Below are positions 1-7,800 of a stretch of 34,460 bases of DNA, piece by piece (position 1 is the stretch's first letter; each line of letters opens with the position of its first letter). The DNA comes from Methanobacteriota archaeon (lineage in GTDB: Archaea; Thermoplasmatota; Poseidoniia; Poseidoniales; Poseidoniaceae). Location of the stretch: positions 57,765-92,224 of the forward strand of contig NZRR01000056.1 of NCBI GenBank assembly GCA_002696315.1. Reading direction: 5' to 3'. The translations under genes and the position numbers were made by a program. The notes below the pieces were generated by a model. The model had not been told where the DNA came from. It saw only the letters and a list, made by a program, of their open reading frames with translations, and ran no database searches.

Positions 1-167
1 CCCTTTTTTTGTTGTTTAATCATCTTTTGAAAATCTTCACTGATGATTCCATATCCTCCACCTGCAATTGAAAGAATTGCTGCTTCTAAACCAACTCCTG
101 AGGACATCATTATTTCCAAAGCCCTAATTGCATAAAGTAAATCTCTGGATTCTTCTTGTTCCCTCAT
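1..167 (-). CDS. Type II secretion system F-family (archaeal pilus assembly) protein, N-terminal fragment
   Basis: The gene starts with ATG at 167 and runs off the left edge of the window, so only about 55 codons are visible. The visible protein begins MREQEESRDLLYAIRALEIM and continues with a stretch rich in small residues (SSGVGLEAA, IAGGGYGIISEDF). This pattern is typical of the cytoplasmic helical region at the start of a T2SSF/TadC/FlaJ-like domain, the polytopic platform protein of archaeal type IV pili. No membrane segment is visible yet. It follows the 118-codon unknown gene by about 13 nt on the same strand, so the two are probably co-transcribed. The match is from family pattern recognition only. 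The partner pilus ATPase would be expected outside the window to the left. Confidence 0.7.
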   Translation of the reverse strand, partial: MREQEESRDLLYAIRALEIMMSSGVGLEAAILSIAGGGYGIISEDFQKMIKQQKK

Positions 168-180
168 AACTTAACACATC

Positions 181-522
181 CTAAACTATGTCTTCAATAA
201 ATTCAAATGTAAATTCTTTTGATTCTCCATCAAATTCAAATTTTGAGAATACCACTTTCTTTTCATTTTCTTCATATGGTTCATGTATGTATGGTTGACC
301 GCCTCTAAATATTAATAAAACTTCTTTATATTGATCTAAATCTAAAGTACCTTTAACAGTGTAAACTGCACTTTCTGAACCTTCATCAACTAAATCATCA
401 CCTTCTCCTCCGTGAATTATAGTTCTAGTTAATCTTCTAGATATTGCTACTTTCACGCTACAATTACTAAATTGAATCCATTCTCCATTTGCCGGCCGCA
501 GGAAGAAAACTTGATCGCCCAT
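181..522 (-). CDS. Small beta-rich protein of unknown function
   Basis: I do not recognise a named family. The reading frame is open back to a GTG at 537. I prefer the ATG at 522 (MGDQVFFLRPANGEW), because TTGAGG lies 6 nt before it and the upstream GTG is just 5' of that SD. The protein has about 113 residues, no membrane segment and no cysteine cluster. It alternates hydrophobic and polar residues and is probably all-beta. A central Y-x-V-x-G-x-L-D-L-D-x-Y segment and a C-terminal F-x-F-E-F-I-E-D-I tail faintly resemble small phage tail or baseplate-associated beta domains, but I would not assign it on that. It lies between the RPA-associated gene and the T2SSF pilus gene on the same strand. 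A role with either neighbour is only context. Confidence 0.75.
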   Translation of the reverse strand: MGDQVFFLRPANGEWIQFSNCSVKVAISRRLTRTIIHGGEGDDLVDEGSESAVYTVKGTLDLDQYKEVLLIFRGGQPYIHEPYEENEKKVVFSKFEFDGESKEFTFEFIEDIV

Positions 523-591
523 TGTCATCCTCAACACACCACAGCAGAACTGGAACTTGAATGTAATGGGGATTTTTAAGCTAAATTATGA

Positions 592-1506
592 TCAAGTGAC
601 TAATTTATACCAACCAAATTTAACTTCGAACAATTCACCTTCATCAACCATATTTTCTATGGTTATTTCTGAGATTTCTCTTTCTCCTTTGTTATTTAGA
701 CAATGAGTTACAATAGATTCAAAATCAGTTCCATTCGGTGAATTGTTTTGTTGTATATAATCTATAATTATCTTTTTATAATCAATCTCTCCTGATTTTT
801 CAAGGCTTTCTTCGGATTTAACGTCAATTTCTGGTAATTTTGTTTGGGGTGTATCGCCTTCAGCTATTGCTAATGATCTTAAGACATTCAATTTATGATA
901 TTCTGAGTCAATTTCTCCATAATGTTGTCTTGAAAGTAATATTCCATCAATTAAGTTTGATGGGATTCCAGCTTTTTTATATGCTGAAAACTCATGTTCT
1001 AATTTTGATGACTCTCTGTATGCTTCTATTCTTTTTAACGTAGCATCACTCGCTTCAACTAAGAGATTTGCATATTGTTGAGGGTTTATTATTACAATTT
1101 CTTCAGGTCTTAATCCCGTAAAAATAGATCCATCATCACCCTGCCTCATAGATGATTTTGCAACCATCATAATTAATACTGGTTCTTCTTGTTGAAACCT
1201 TGCTAGTAATTCATCAGCTTGAATTTGTAATTCATCAGGTTGGAATGTACCAATACTAAAAAAATGTAATCCGGTAGGGTCTCTAATTCTTCCAGTCCAA
1301 AAAAGTCCTGAGGAACTTTCTCTTCTTTCCATTAATTCCAATAGACCCATTGCTACTAAACGATTTACTTTAGCGCCAAGTTTTGTAATTATGAAGGCAG
1401 GATCAAATTCGCCAGTTCCTTGTTGTTTAAGTGTCGATTCAGAGTATTCTTGTGCTAGAATTCTGATTGCTGGTTGTCTTTTAGCTCTATTAAAATTTGA
1501 TTGCAT
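592..1506 (-). CDS. RPA-associated protein (archaeal RPA family, COG3390-like)
   Basis: This protein of 304 residues is the partner usually encoded beside archaeal replication protein A and thought to join the single-stranded DNA binding complex. Residues 8-20 (AKRQPAIRILAQE) followed by FDPAFIITKLGAKVNRL are the family's characteristic start. The region to about residue 130 reads as an OB fold, with WTGRIRDPTG and FFSIGTFQPDE strands. Residues about 238-304 look like a small winged helix (KKIIIDYIQQN, then IENMVDEGELFEVKFGWYKL). Its ATG directly abuts the RPA stop codon (TAG then ATG, no spacer), indicating translational coupling and a fixed stoichiometry. The binding role comes from the family, not from this sequence. 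Confidence 0.85.
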   Translation of the reverse strand: MQSNFNRAKRQPAIRILAQEYSESTLKQQGTGEFDPAFIITKLGAKVNRLVAMGLLELMERRESSSGLFWTGRIRDPTGLHFFSIGTFQPDELQIQADELLARFQQEEPVLIMMVAKSSMRQGDDGSIFTGLRPEEIVIINPQQYANLLVEASDATLKRIEAYRESSKLEHEFSAYKKAGIPSNLIDGILLSRQHYGEIDSEYHKLNVLRSLAIAEGDTPQTKLPEIDVKSEESLEKSGEIDYKKIIIDYIQQNNSPNGTDFESIVTHCLNNKGEREISEITIENMVDEGELFEVKFGWYKLVT

Positions 1507-3168
1507 CTAAATACCCCATTTTGTTTTAATTTCCATAGCATATGATTTAGGATCTTTTTCTTGTACTTCTAACTGCTCTGCTAAAAACATTGCACCTTGT
1601 TGGTCAACAATACTTCTTCCTTTCAAATTTACAGAAGAACCTAGTAATTTTGTCCTTAGTTCTTTAATAAATGCTTCTTTACTGGTTTTATTTAATTCTT
1701 CACTTAATTCTTCCATCGATTTTTGAATAAATTTTTCACTAGATTGCCTATTCATTATTATAGAAATACAATTTTCTCCATCGTCCATTATCATTCTAAT
1801 CCTTAGATCTTTAATTGCATCAGTTCTATCATCATCTTCTTTTAATACTCTTCTATTTTCATCTCTCCAAATTATTCCTGAATCATTTCTAACTGAAATA
1901 ATGATGCCTTGCGTTTCTATATTTGCTCTAGAACCTCCATTGACTATTTCTTCAGTAGTTACGTGATTAAATTCGTTTGAATCTTCAATTGATTCCCATA
2001 CCGCTTCTTCATGTATTTCCATTTGCTCAAGGTTATCTATTGTGATATCAGGAATACCTTGCCATGACCTTACTCTCACTTTATCCAAACTAACCCAAAC
2101 AGGTAAATCTTTTTCCTCTATTCCTAAATCCTGCCAACTTGTCATTCTACATTTTCCGGTGGGATCTATTATTTCTCCAGACCATACAGTTTTCTTCTCA
2201 CCTTCATTATTTGTAAATTCTCTTTTAACCCAATTTTTAATTTCAATTGTTATATCAATTTCTCTCATTCCATCTCTTAATCCTGCAATATTTTGTTTTG
2301 AAGAAGAATTTAAATCATCTAAGGATGGAAATTTAGAATCTCTAAAACTTTCTACTTTAGTATATTGCCCAATACTTAGTTCTGGTGTTTCTCTAAATCT
2401 TTTAATCTGAGATTTTTCAATTTTTATTAAATCGCCAACATTATGATTAAAATCAACCCAACTAACAAAGCCTATTTTTCCAGTAGAATCTGCAATTTGT
2501 CCTTTTACCATGTCTAAGGTTCCACTTCCATCTTTTCTTTCTATTGTATTTTGATTTTTACTAATTACTCTACCAATTACTGAGACAACACCATCTAAAT
2601 TATTTATTTCTGAAATATTGATTGGTTCATCCAGTGAAGGTATACTTTCACTACTTTCTTGTAGGACTACGATTCTAGAGCTTTGATTAATATTTAGTGA
2701 AAGTTTTCCTTCATATTCATTCACTGAAGCCCCCTCTATTCTAATTATTGAACCCGGTTTCATGGTTTCAGAATGATTTCCCCAATCAGTATACTTCAAT
2801 CTTTCACGAGAGTTTGATTTACCCCATGGATCTTCTTCAATCATTCCAAAACCCATTTGTCTTTGTTGGCCCCTAATTTCACGAGACCACGGATTGAAAC
2901 TAATTACTTTAACTTCAATCTCAATATTTTTATCATCACTACTTAAAGAATTAAAACCTTCAATTTTTTTCGACTCTCTAGTAGTATTTTGGGTTACTAT
3001 TTTTACATCTCCTGATGAAAATTTTCTTAACACGGATCTTAAAGCATCTTTTGGTGGGATTAAGAAATCTCTTTCATATCTTTCAAATTCATTCTTAATG
3101 TCCGTTTCAGATGCATCAGGACATTGTTCTAGTACTGTATTTATTGCATTTTTTAATTCTTCATTCAT
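1507..3168 (-). CDS. rpa: Replication protein A, multi-OB-fold ssDNA-binding protein
   Basis: This is the single-stranded DNA binding protein of archaeal replication, repair and recombination, 553 residues long. Residues 1-55 are helical. OB folds follow at about 80-170, 190-275 (IADSTGKIGFVSW), 298-385 (WSGEIIDPTGKCRMTSW) and 405-535 (DLRIRMIMDDGENCISI). The repeated pattern D-x-T-G-K-x-x-x-x-x-W marks successive DNA-binding OB domains. In archaeal RPA the last OB fold usually carries a Cys-rich zinc finger in the turn before DLRI. Here that turn reads IIWRDENRRVLKEDDDRTD, with no Cys, so the metal site is lost. The start is supported by GGAGGA 7 nt before ATG. It lies downstream of hel308-cgi121, but a 137-nt leader suggests its own promoter as well. 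Confidence 0.92.
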   Translation of the reverse strand: MNEELKNAINTVLEQCPDASETDIKNEFERYERDFLIPPKDALRSVLRKFSSGDVKIVTQNTTRESKKIEGFNSLSSDDKNIEIEVKVISFNPWSREIRGQQRQMGFGMIEEDPWGKSNSRERLKYTDWGNHSETMKPGSIIRIEGASVNEYEGKLSLNINQSSRIVVLQESSESIPSLDEPINISEINNLDGVVSVIGRVISKNQNTIERKDGSGTLDMVKGQIADSTGKIGFVSWVDFNHNVGDLIKIEKSQIKRFRETPELSIGQYTKVESFRDSKFPSLDDLNSSSKQNIAGLRDGMREIDITIEIKNWVKREFTNNEGEKKTVWSGEIIDPTGKCRMTSWQDLGIEEKDLPVWVSLDKVRVRSWQGIPDITIDNLEQMEIHEEAVWESIEDSNEFNHVTTEEIVNGGSRANIETQGIIISVRNDSGIIWRDENRRVLKEDDDRTDAIKDLRIRMIMDDGENCISIIMNRQSSEKFIQKSMEELSEELNKTSKEAFIKELRTKLLGSSVNLKGRSIVDQQGAMFLAEQLEVQEKDPKSYAMEIKTKWGI

Positions 3169-3175
3169 CTATAGT

Positions 3176-3204
3176 TCCTCCGGTACCATGTGCACATATA
3201 TCCC
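3176..3204 (-). promoter_or_regulatory. RPA promoter, perfect palindrome and ribosome-binding site
   Basis: Read on the minus strand, a TATA-like GATATAT (about 3203-3196) runs into the perfect 10-bp palindrome ATGTGCACAT (3197-3188). A second palindrome, GGTACC (3187-3182), follows, then the SD GGAGGA (3181-3176), 7 nt before the RPA ATG. The TATA position predicts transcription starting only a few bases before ATG, which would drop the SD. The SD may therefore serve read-through transcripts from cgi121. The palindrome between the TATA box and the start is where archaeal repressors typically bind. An operator role is inference. Confidence 0.45.
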
Positions 3205-3305
3205 ACGGCCCGAATTCTTGGAGATGGCATTATGTGCTGGTTGTGTTAGTAAATTCACTTGCTCACCATAACATTCCTCTAATCGGAGGTTCTTGAATTA
3301 ATTGA

Positions 3306-3857
3306 TTAACTCGTGATGGATGAACGAGCGATATGACCTATGAATAAATTATCATTTATTGAATTGATATTTCCATTAAATTCGATTCCTAATCGCTCTA
3401 ATCCTTCTTTACTAGGTCTCGGTCTTTCGGTCAATATTGAAGCATTAATTAAATAAATTATTTTTTGTGCTGATTCAGTGAATGATATGGTGGAGATGTT
3501 TGGTAATAAATCTAAATTTTCTTGAACGGATGGCAAATATATTAGCCATGCTTGCTCGTCATTTTTATTTAATCCAGCTCTAGAAAAAGCGGTTTTTAAT
3601 TGATTCGTACCCGAAATTATCCTAATGAATTCAGCATCAGGGTTTTTTGATAATGCGGTATTGTTCATGAAGTTTTGTTCCATTGTATACCATGCATTCC
3701 ATAAATGATTCTCACTCGCAGCAGAAAATTTTGATATTAATAACCATCTATTATTTGGTCTAATTTTTAGAAAGTTATTAACTAAATCAGGAATTAAGAT
3801 CTCTTTATTTTCAAATTTTATTCCCCAGCACGGAAACCACGGAGTTGCCTTCTCCAT
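3306..3857 (-). CDS. cgi121: KEOPS complex subunit Cgi121-like
   Basis: This 183-residue protein matches the Cgi121/TPRKB family, the small KEOPS subunit that recruits tRNA for t6A37 modification by Kae1 and Bud32. The family's core is an early 'SAASENHL' segment (residues about 46-52) followed by FIRIISGTNQLKTAFSRAGL (about 78-97). That is the usual 'L-R-x-L-S-G-x-x-Q-I-x-x-A' helix start. AWLIYLP follows as a core strand. The ATG is preceded by GAGGT with a short 3-nt gap. The gene sits 35 nt downstream of hel308 on the same strand. The hel308-cgi121 pairing is also known in haloarchaea, which supports both calls. Overall similarity is weak outside the core. The other KEOPS genes are not in this window. 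Confidence 0.75.
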   Translation of the reverse strand: MEKATPWFPCWGIKFENKEILIPDLVNNFLKIRPNNRWLLISKFSAASENHLWNAWYTMEQNFMNNTALSKNPDAEFIRIISGTNQLKTAFSRAGLNKNDEQAWLIYLPSVQENLDLLPNISTISFTESAQKIIYLINASILTERPRPSKEGLERLGIEFNGNINSINDNLFIGHIARSSITS

Positions 3858-3892
3858 GTGACCTCGTATTATTCATTCATTTTGATGGTTTT

Positions 3893-6436
3893 CTATTTTT
3901 CTTCTGGTAAAGGTTCATCATCAACTCGCTTTTCTTTATAGTCAATTATCTCTGTATCTTTTTTTATTCTCTGAATCAATTTATCTAATAATTTAGGTCC
4001 CCAACCAGGTAAAGATAATAATTTGTTTTTATCATTAGAAGTTAATTTTAAAATTTCATTCGGTCTTTGTAATCCTAAATTTACTAAGTCTCTTGCTCTT
4101 TTTCTTCCTATGTTTGGTAATGTTACGAGATTTAATAATTCTTTTTTGCAACCATAGCGAATTCTCTTTCTTAAATTTTCAATGAGTTCCATTACAATAG
4201 TCTTTGAATCTGAATATGTACCATCAAATTTTTTATCATAAAATAAGATCTGTTTTGCTGAAAAAAGTAACCATTCCGCCAATTCAATTCTTGATCTTAA
4301 ATCACCAGGCATTACATTATGTCTTTTCTCTAATTCTCTATGTTCAAATTCTTCAATCCAATCGCTGAGTACCATAGTAGATTTTATTCTACTTAGATGA
4401 ATATCTTCCAATTCTTTATTATTTAGTAACTCGTTATCTATTATTGAAGCTTTTTCAAGTAACTTTTCATATTCAGAATCTTTCCACCAAAAATTCATAA
4501 AATCATCAGTGGATGAGATTAGATATAATAATCCCTCTTCAGTAAACGGAATATCCTCATCACTTCTAAAAACTCTACGTACTGCTCTTCTCAAACCATT
4601 TCTTAATAATAATCCACTAGTAGGATCAAGATACATTCTATTGACTAATCTTCCAAATTCACTCGCTTCATAAGTCATTACCAATGGTTCTGAAGCTTTA
4701 GGTTGAACCGAATTCTCTTCCCAGTTGCTTGCCAAATTAAATCCTAGACTTTTTGGTGCCTTTGAAATCGTTTCAGAATTATTTTCTAATGAAATTCCAT
4801 CAGAATCTTTTGCGATATTTATCCAGGTTGGAACATCATCATTCCAACTTTCATTTTCGTCAATTGTAATTTCAAGAGGTATTGAATTGTATAATTCATT
4901 ATTACATCCAAGTCTAGTAATTAATTCATTTTCAGAAAGCCATTGAATCCATTGTTCAATTCTTTCTTCAAGTATTTTTATGGGTTGAGAATAACCTAAA
5001 AATGTATTTTTAAAGAATTCACTAATAGAATATCTGGTGTTGATTCTTCCAGCAGATATTATTGCTAAAATGTGTGTTCTTAATGCATTTTCAGAAGCTA
5101 ATTTCGAAGTAACATCCTCTGGATTTCCATGTATGAAACGTTCAGAGATTTCATCTGCATTTTCATACGACCTTTCTCCTTTACAGTGTAACCATGCTTC
5201 TCCAATTGAATCATATCTTGGCCTTCCTGCTCTCCCTAGCATTTGTTGAACTTCCATTACTGAAAGCCAACGTGACATTCCATTTTCATAACGTTTTAAA
5301 TCTCTGATAATTACTCTTCTTGCAGGTAAATTTACGCCAGATGCTAATGTCGGTGTAGCTACAATGCATAATATAATTTTATTTCTAAAAGCTTCCTCAA
5401 TAAATTTTCTCTGCTTACTGTTTAATCCTGCATGGTGGAATACAACGCCTCCTAAAATAGTTAATTCTAGCGAATCTGAAATAGAAGAATCATCCCCTAA
5501 TAATGAAATTTCTTTCTTTAATAATTCAAGTTCATTCAATCTATCATTTTTTTCACGAGTCCATTTTTTAATCACTCTTTCAGAGAGCTTCCTTGCTAAA
5601 CTTTGTGCAGATCTTCGAGTAGATACAAAAATTAAAGATTGGATATTTTGTTCTAAAGAATCTTCTAGGGCAGCAATCATTGGCTGTGAGGCAGGACCTT
5701 TCAACGTTCTAGGCGGTGGTAAATTTGAATTTTCTTTAGATGTAGATATTCTTTTTCTAGGTTCGAGATCTATGTTAGCTAATGTAGATTGTTCTAATGT
5801 TACTGGCCTCCATGATGAAACAATTAATTTTGCCCTTAGCCATTTTGCTAAATCTTCAGAGTTTCCAATTGTCGCAGATAATGCAATAATTTGAACATCC
5901 GAATCAGAATTCAAAAATCTCGTTAAATTAATTTCCATCGTTGGACCTCTTGAATAATCATGAATTAAATGAACTTCATCAGCAATAATAATACTCAATC
6001 CTTCCATTATTTCTGGTTTATTTCTCATTAATGAATCAAATTTTTCACTAGTACAAACAATTATGTCTGCATTTTTAATATTAGTGTTTTCACCCTCTCT
6101 ATCTCCTAGCGATAAACCAATTTTTAGTCCTAATGCCTCACCAATTTCCGAAAGTTCAGTAAATTTTTCACCAGCTAGAGCTTTTAATGGAACAATGTAA
6201 ACGGCTTTACTTCCTTTATTTCTAACTAGTAAACTTTGTATGATCCCAATGTAGGCAATTAACGATTTTCCACTAGCAGTTGGAATTGAAATTAAGGTAT
6301 TCTCTCCATTTATTACAGGGATAATAGCTTTTTTTTGAGGAGGGTATAATTCTTTAATCTGCCATTTTTCTTGAATAAATTTTTTAGCCAAAGTAGGTAT
6401 TTTCAATTTTGAAATTGAGTTTGAACTACTCGCCAT
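3893..6436 (-). CDS. hel308: Hel308-type Ski2-like DNA helicase
   Basis: This 847-residue superfamily 2 DNA helicase acts 3'-5' and remodels stalled replication forks in archaea. It shows all expected motifs in order: the YPPQ Q-motif-like start (31-34), Walker A PTASGKS (52-58), the Walker B box DEVH (153-156) and motif III SAT (186-188). Motif IV-like FVSTRRSAQ is next, then HHAGLN, motif V ATPTLASGVNLPARR and motif VI QMLGRAGRPRYD. A winged-helix and ratchet region follows. The C-terminus has two helix-hairpin-helix segments (TLPNIGRKRARDL and SLPGWGPKLLDKL), as in Hel308 domains 4-5. Length is slightly above the usual 700-750, through acidic insertions. No clear SD precedes the ATG. It heads the minus-strand block and is divergent from the TerB-like gene. 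Confidence 0.93.
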   Translation of the reverse strand: MASSSNSISKLKIPTLAKKFIQEKWQIKELYPPQKKAIIPVINGENTLISIPTASGKSLIAYIGIIQSLLVRNKGSKAVYIVPLKALAGEKFTELSEIGEALGLKIGLSLGDREGENTNIKNADIIVCTSEKFDSLMRNKPEIMEGLSIIIADEVHLIHDYSRGPTMEINLTRFLNSDSDVQIIALSATIGNSEDLAKWLRAKLIVSSWRPVTLEQSTLANIDLEPRKRISTSKENSNLPPPRTLKGPASQPMIAALEDSLEQNIQSLIFVSTRRSAQSLARKLSERVIKKWTREKNDRLNELELLKKEISLLGDDSSISDSLELTILGGVVFHHAGLNSKQRKFIEEAFRNKIILCIVATPTLASGVNLPARRVIIRDLKRYENGMSRWLSVMEVQQMLGRAGRPRYDSIGEAWLHCKGERSYENADEISERFIHGNPEDVTSKLASENALRTHILAIISAGRINTRYSISEFFKNTFLGYSQPIKILEERIEQWIQWLSENELITRLGCNNELYNSIPLEITIDENESWNDDVPTWINIAKDSDGISLENNSETISKAPKSLGFNLASNWEENSVQPKASEPLVMTYEASEFGRLVNRMYLDPTSGLLLRNGLRRAVRRVFRSDEDIPFTEEGLLYLISSTDDFMNFWWKDSEYEKLLEKASIIDNELLNNKELEDIHLSRIKSTMVLSDWIEEFEHRELEKRHNVMPGDLRSRIELAEWLLFSAKQILFYDKKFDGTYSDSKTIVMELIENLRKRIRYGCKKELLNLVTLPNIGRKRARDLVNLGLQRPNEILKLTSNDKNKLLSLPGWGPKLLDKLIQRIKKDTEIIDYKEKRVDDEPLPEEK

Positions 6437-6517
6437 GTATCTGCTCTAATGTCTAAGGCTCAAAAGTACTTGGTTTGCCTCATATATTCCTTAAATCTGT
6501 CTAAAACTAACTTGTTG

Positions 6518-6527
6518 TAATTTAAAT
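6518..6527 (+). promoter_or_regulatory. TATA-like promoter element for the TerB-like gene
   Basis: TAATTTAAAT lies with its centre about 21-23 nt before the ATG at 6543. That is close to the spacing expected for an archaeal TATA box feeding a leaderless or near-leaderless transcript. There is no strong SD before this start. The 106-bp interval with hel308 must also hold the divergent hel308 promoter, which is less clear. Confidence 0.4.
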
Positions 6528-6542
6528 TGAAGGGCAAGGGTA

Positions 6543-7250
6543 ATGAGCGGGGACATATTGGTAGTGTTAGGACTGACTATGGATGAAGACACTGAAGCTA
6601 TGATTTTAGAGAGATTGGCGGTATTCGATGATGAGCCGGATATCAACGACTGGGCAGAGATTTTCTCTGGTGCATTAATGGCATGTATTGGAATTGTATA
6701 CATGACACATCCAGGCGATTTTATTGATGAAACAGTAATGTTATGGTTATCCGCAGCAATTACTGCAGTAGGTTTAATTTGGGCAGGACATGGATTAAAA
6801 GATATGTCTGTAAAAGAAGTTAGAAGAAGTATTGTAATGCTTGAATTATCCAAAGAACGCGAAAAAGGAGTAGATTACGGATTAATTAGAGATGTATTAT
6901 TACATCCAAATCAATATACAGGTTTCTTGATGGAAATTTATGAATCTGCTTATGAGGACGGAGTTCTTGATAAATCAGAACTTGATGAACTAGAAGCTAT
7001 CCGTTCAGTTTTAGATTTAACAGATGAACAAGCAGCATCAATCGCATTGAAAGCAGCAATTACTGTAGCACTTAGGGATGGTAAGGTCGAAGAAAGAGAG
7101 ATTGAACTCATTGAAAATGCTGCAAAAGATGCTGGAATTGACAAATCAGGTTTAAAGAAAATTCATGATGCTCTAGAAGACGGTCATTTAGATGATGATG
7201 AGAAAAAGATGCTTGAAGGTTTAATATATGGAAATTCTGAAGAAGAATAA
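6543..7250 (+). CDS. Membrane-anchored TerB-like helical-repeat protein
   Basis: This 235-residue protein has two hydrophobic segments (about 42-54 and 66-82), followed by a soluble acidic C-terminal region. That region contains three similar units. They begin YEDGVLDKSELDELE (about 137-151), LRDGKVEEREIELIE (about 178-191) and LEDGHLDDDEKKMLE (about 211-225). Each has the D-G-x-hydrophobic-D/E-x-x-E pattern of TerB/DjlA-type domains, in which acidic residues sit at the start of paired helices. TerB domains are linked to membrane-associated stress and metal responses in bacteria. No function has been shown for this architecture in archaea as far as I can tell. It has no operon partner, being divergent from hel308 and ending 4 nt before the convergent SprT gene. 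The start could also be the Met at residue 13. Confidence 0.75.
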   Translation: MSGDILVVLGLTMDEDTEAMILERLAVFDDEPDINDWAEIFSGALMACIGIVYMTHPGDFIDETVMLWLSAAITAVGLIWAGHGLKDMSVKEVRRSIVMLELSKEREKGVDYGLIRDVLLHPNQYTGFLMEIYESAYEDGVLDKSELDELEAIRSVLDLTDEQAASIALKAAITVALRDGKVEEREIELIENAAKDAGIDKSGLKKIHDALEDGHLDDDEKKMLEGLIYGNSEEE

Positions 7251-7253
7251 TCC

Positions 7254-7781
7254 TTAAATTTCCCTATCAATTAGTTTGCAATTACACTTTTTGCAAATAT
7301 ATCTACCAGAGGATCTCCTTTGCCTTAAGATTTGAATATCACATTTAGGACAAATCCATCTCCAAGTAGAATTCTTTTGTTGAAGAACTTGCATAAATTT
7401 TTGTCCCTGTATTTTTTTTTGTATTATTGTAGGCCAGAGTGATTCTATGTTATAGAATTCTTTGTTATGTCCTAGATATCCTAAACAATGAATAAACTCG
7501 TGATAAATTATAATTTCTCTATAAATTTTCCATTCAGGTTCTAGTAATAATGGATGGATATCTACAACTTTAACACAAGATGAATTCGGAATCTCAGATT
7601 CCCATTTATTTTTAGGTAGGAATCTTGTAACGCCATGTCGGTATACAGAATTTTTCCTCAAAAGTCCGAATTTAATTTTTTTTAAATCATCTAGGTCTTT
7701 TTTAGAAAAAAAATCGATGTATGACATTGTTTTTAAAACTGAATTTATTGATGAATTTAATATATGATTTACATTATTCAA
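7254..7781 (-). CDS. SprT-like zinc metalloprotease with C-terminal zinc ribbon
   Basis: This 175-residue protein has the SprT/Spartan-like catalytic signature HEFIH (94-98), followed by GHNKEF, where His105 would be the third zinc ligand. A C-terminal zinc ribbon is formed by Cys144, Cys147, Cys163 and Cys166, with Cys168 nearby. Eukaryotic Spartan cleaves DNA-protein crosslinks. The function of small archaeal SprT-like proteins is not established, so a DNA-repair role is an inference. The start is a TTG: AGGTGA lies 6 nt before it, and the next Met (residue 19) has no such site. It begins about 20 nt after the thioesterase stop on the same strand, so the two probably form an operon. Its C-terminus nearly abuts the convergent TerB-like gene. 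Confidence 0.85.
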   Translation of the reverse strand: MNNVNHILNSSINSVLKTMSYIDFFSKKDLDDLKKIKFGLLRKNSVYRHGVTRFLPKNKWESEIPNSSCVKVVDIHPLLLEPEWKIYREIIIYHEFIHCLGYLGHNKEFYNIESLWPTIIQKKIQGQKFMQVLQQKNSTWRWICPKCDIQILRQRRSSGRYICKKCNCKLIDREI

Positions 7782-7800
7782 ACAGATTCACCTAACTAAA

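Noticed and set aside
5364-5894. 176-codon open frame on plus opposite hel308
   Set aside because: It is antisense to conserved helicase motifs, with no recognisable domain and no SD or TATA at a proper distance.
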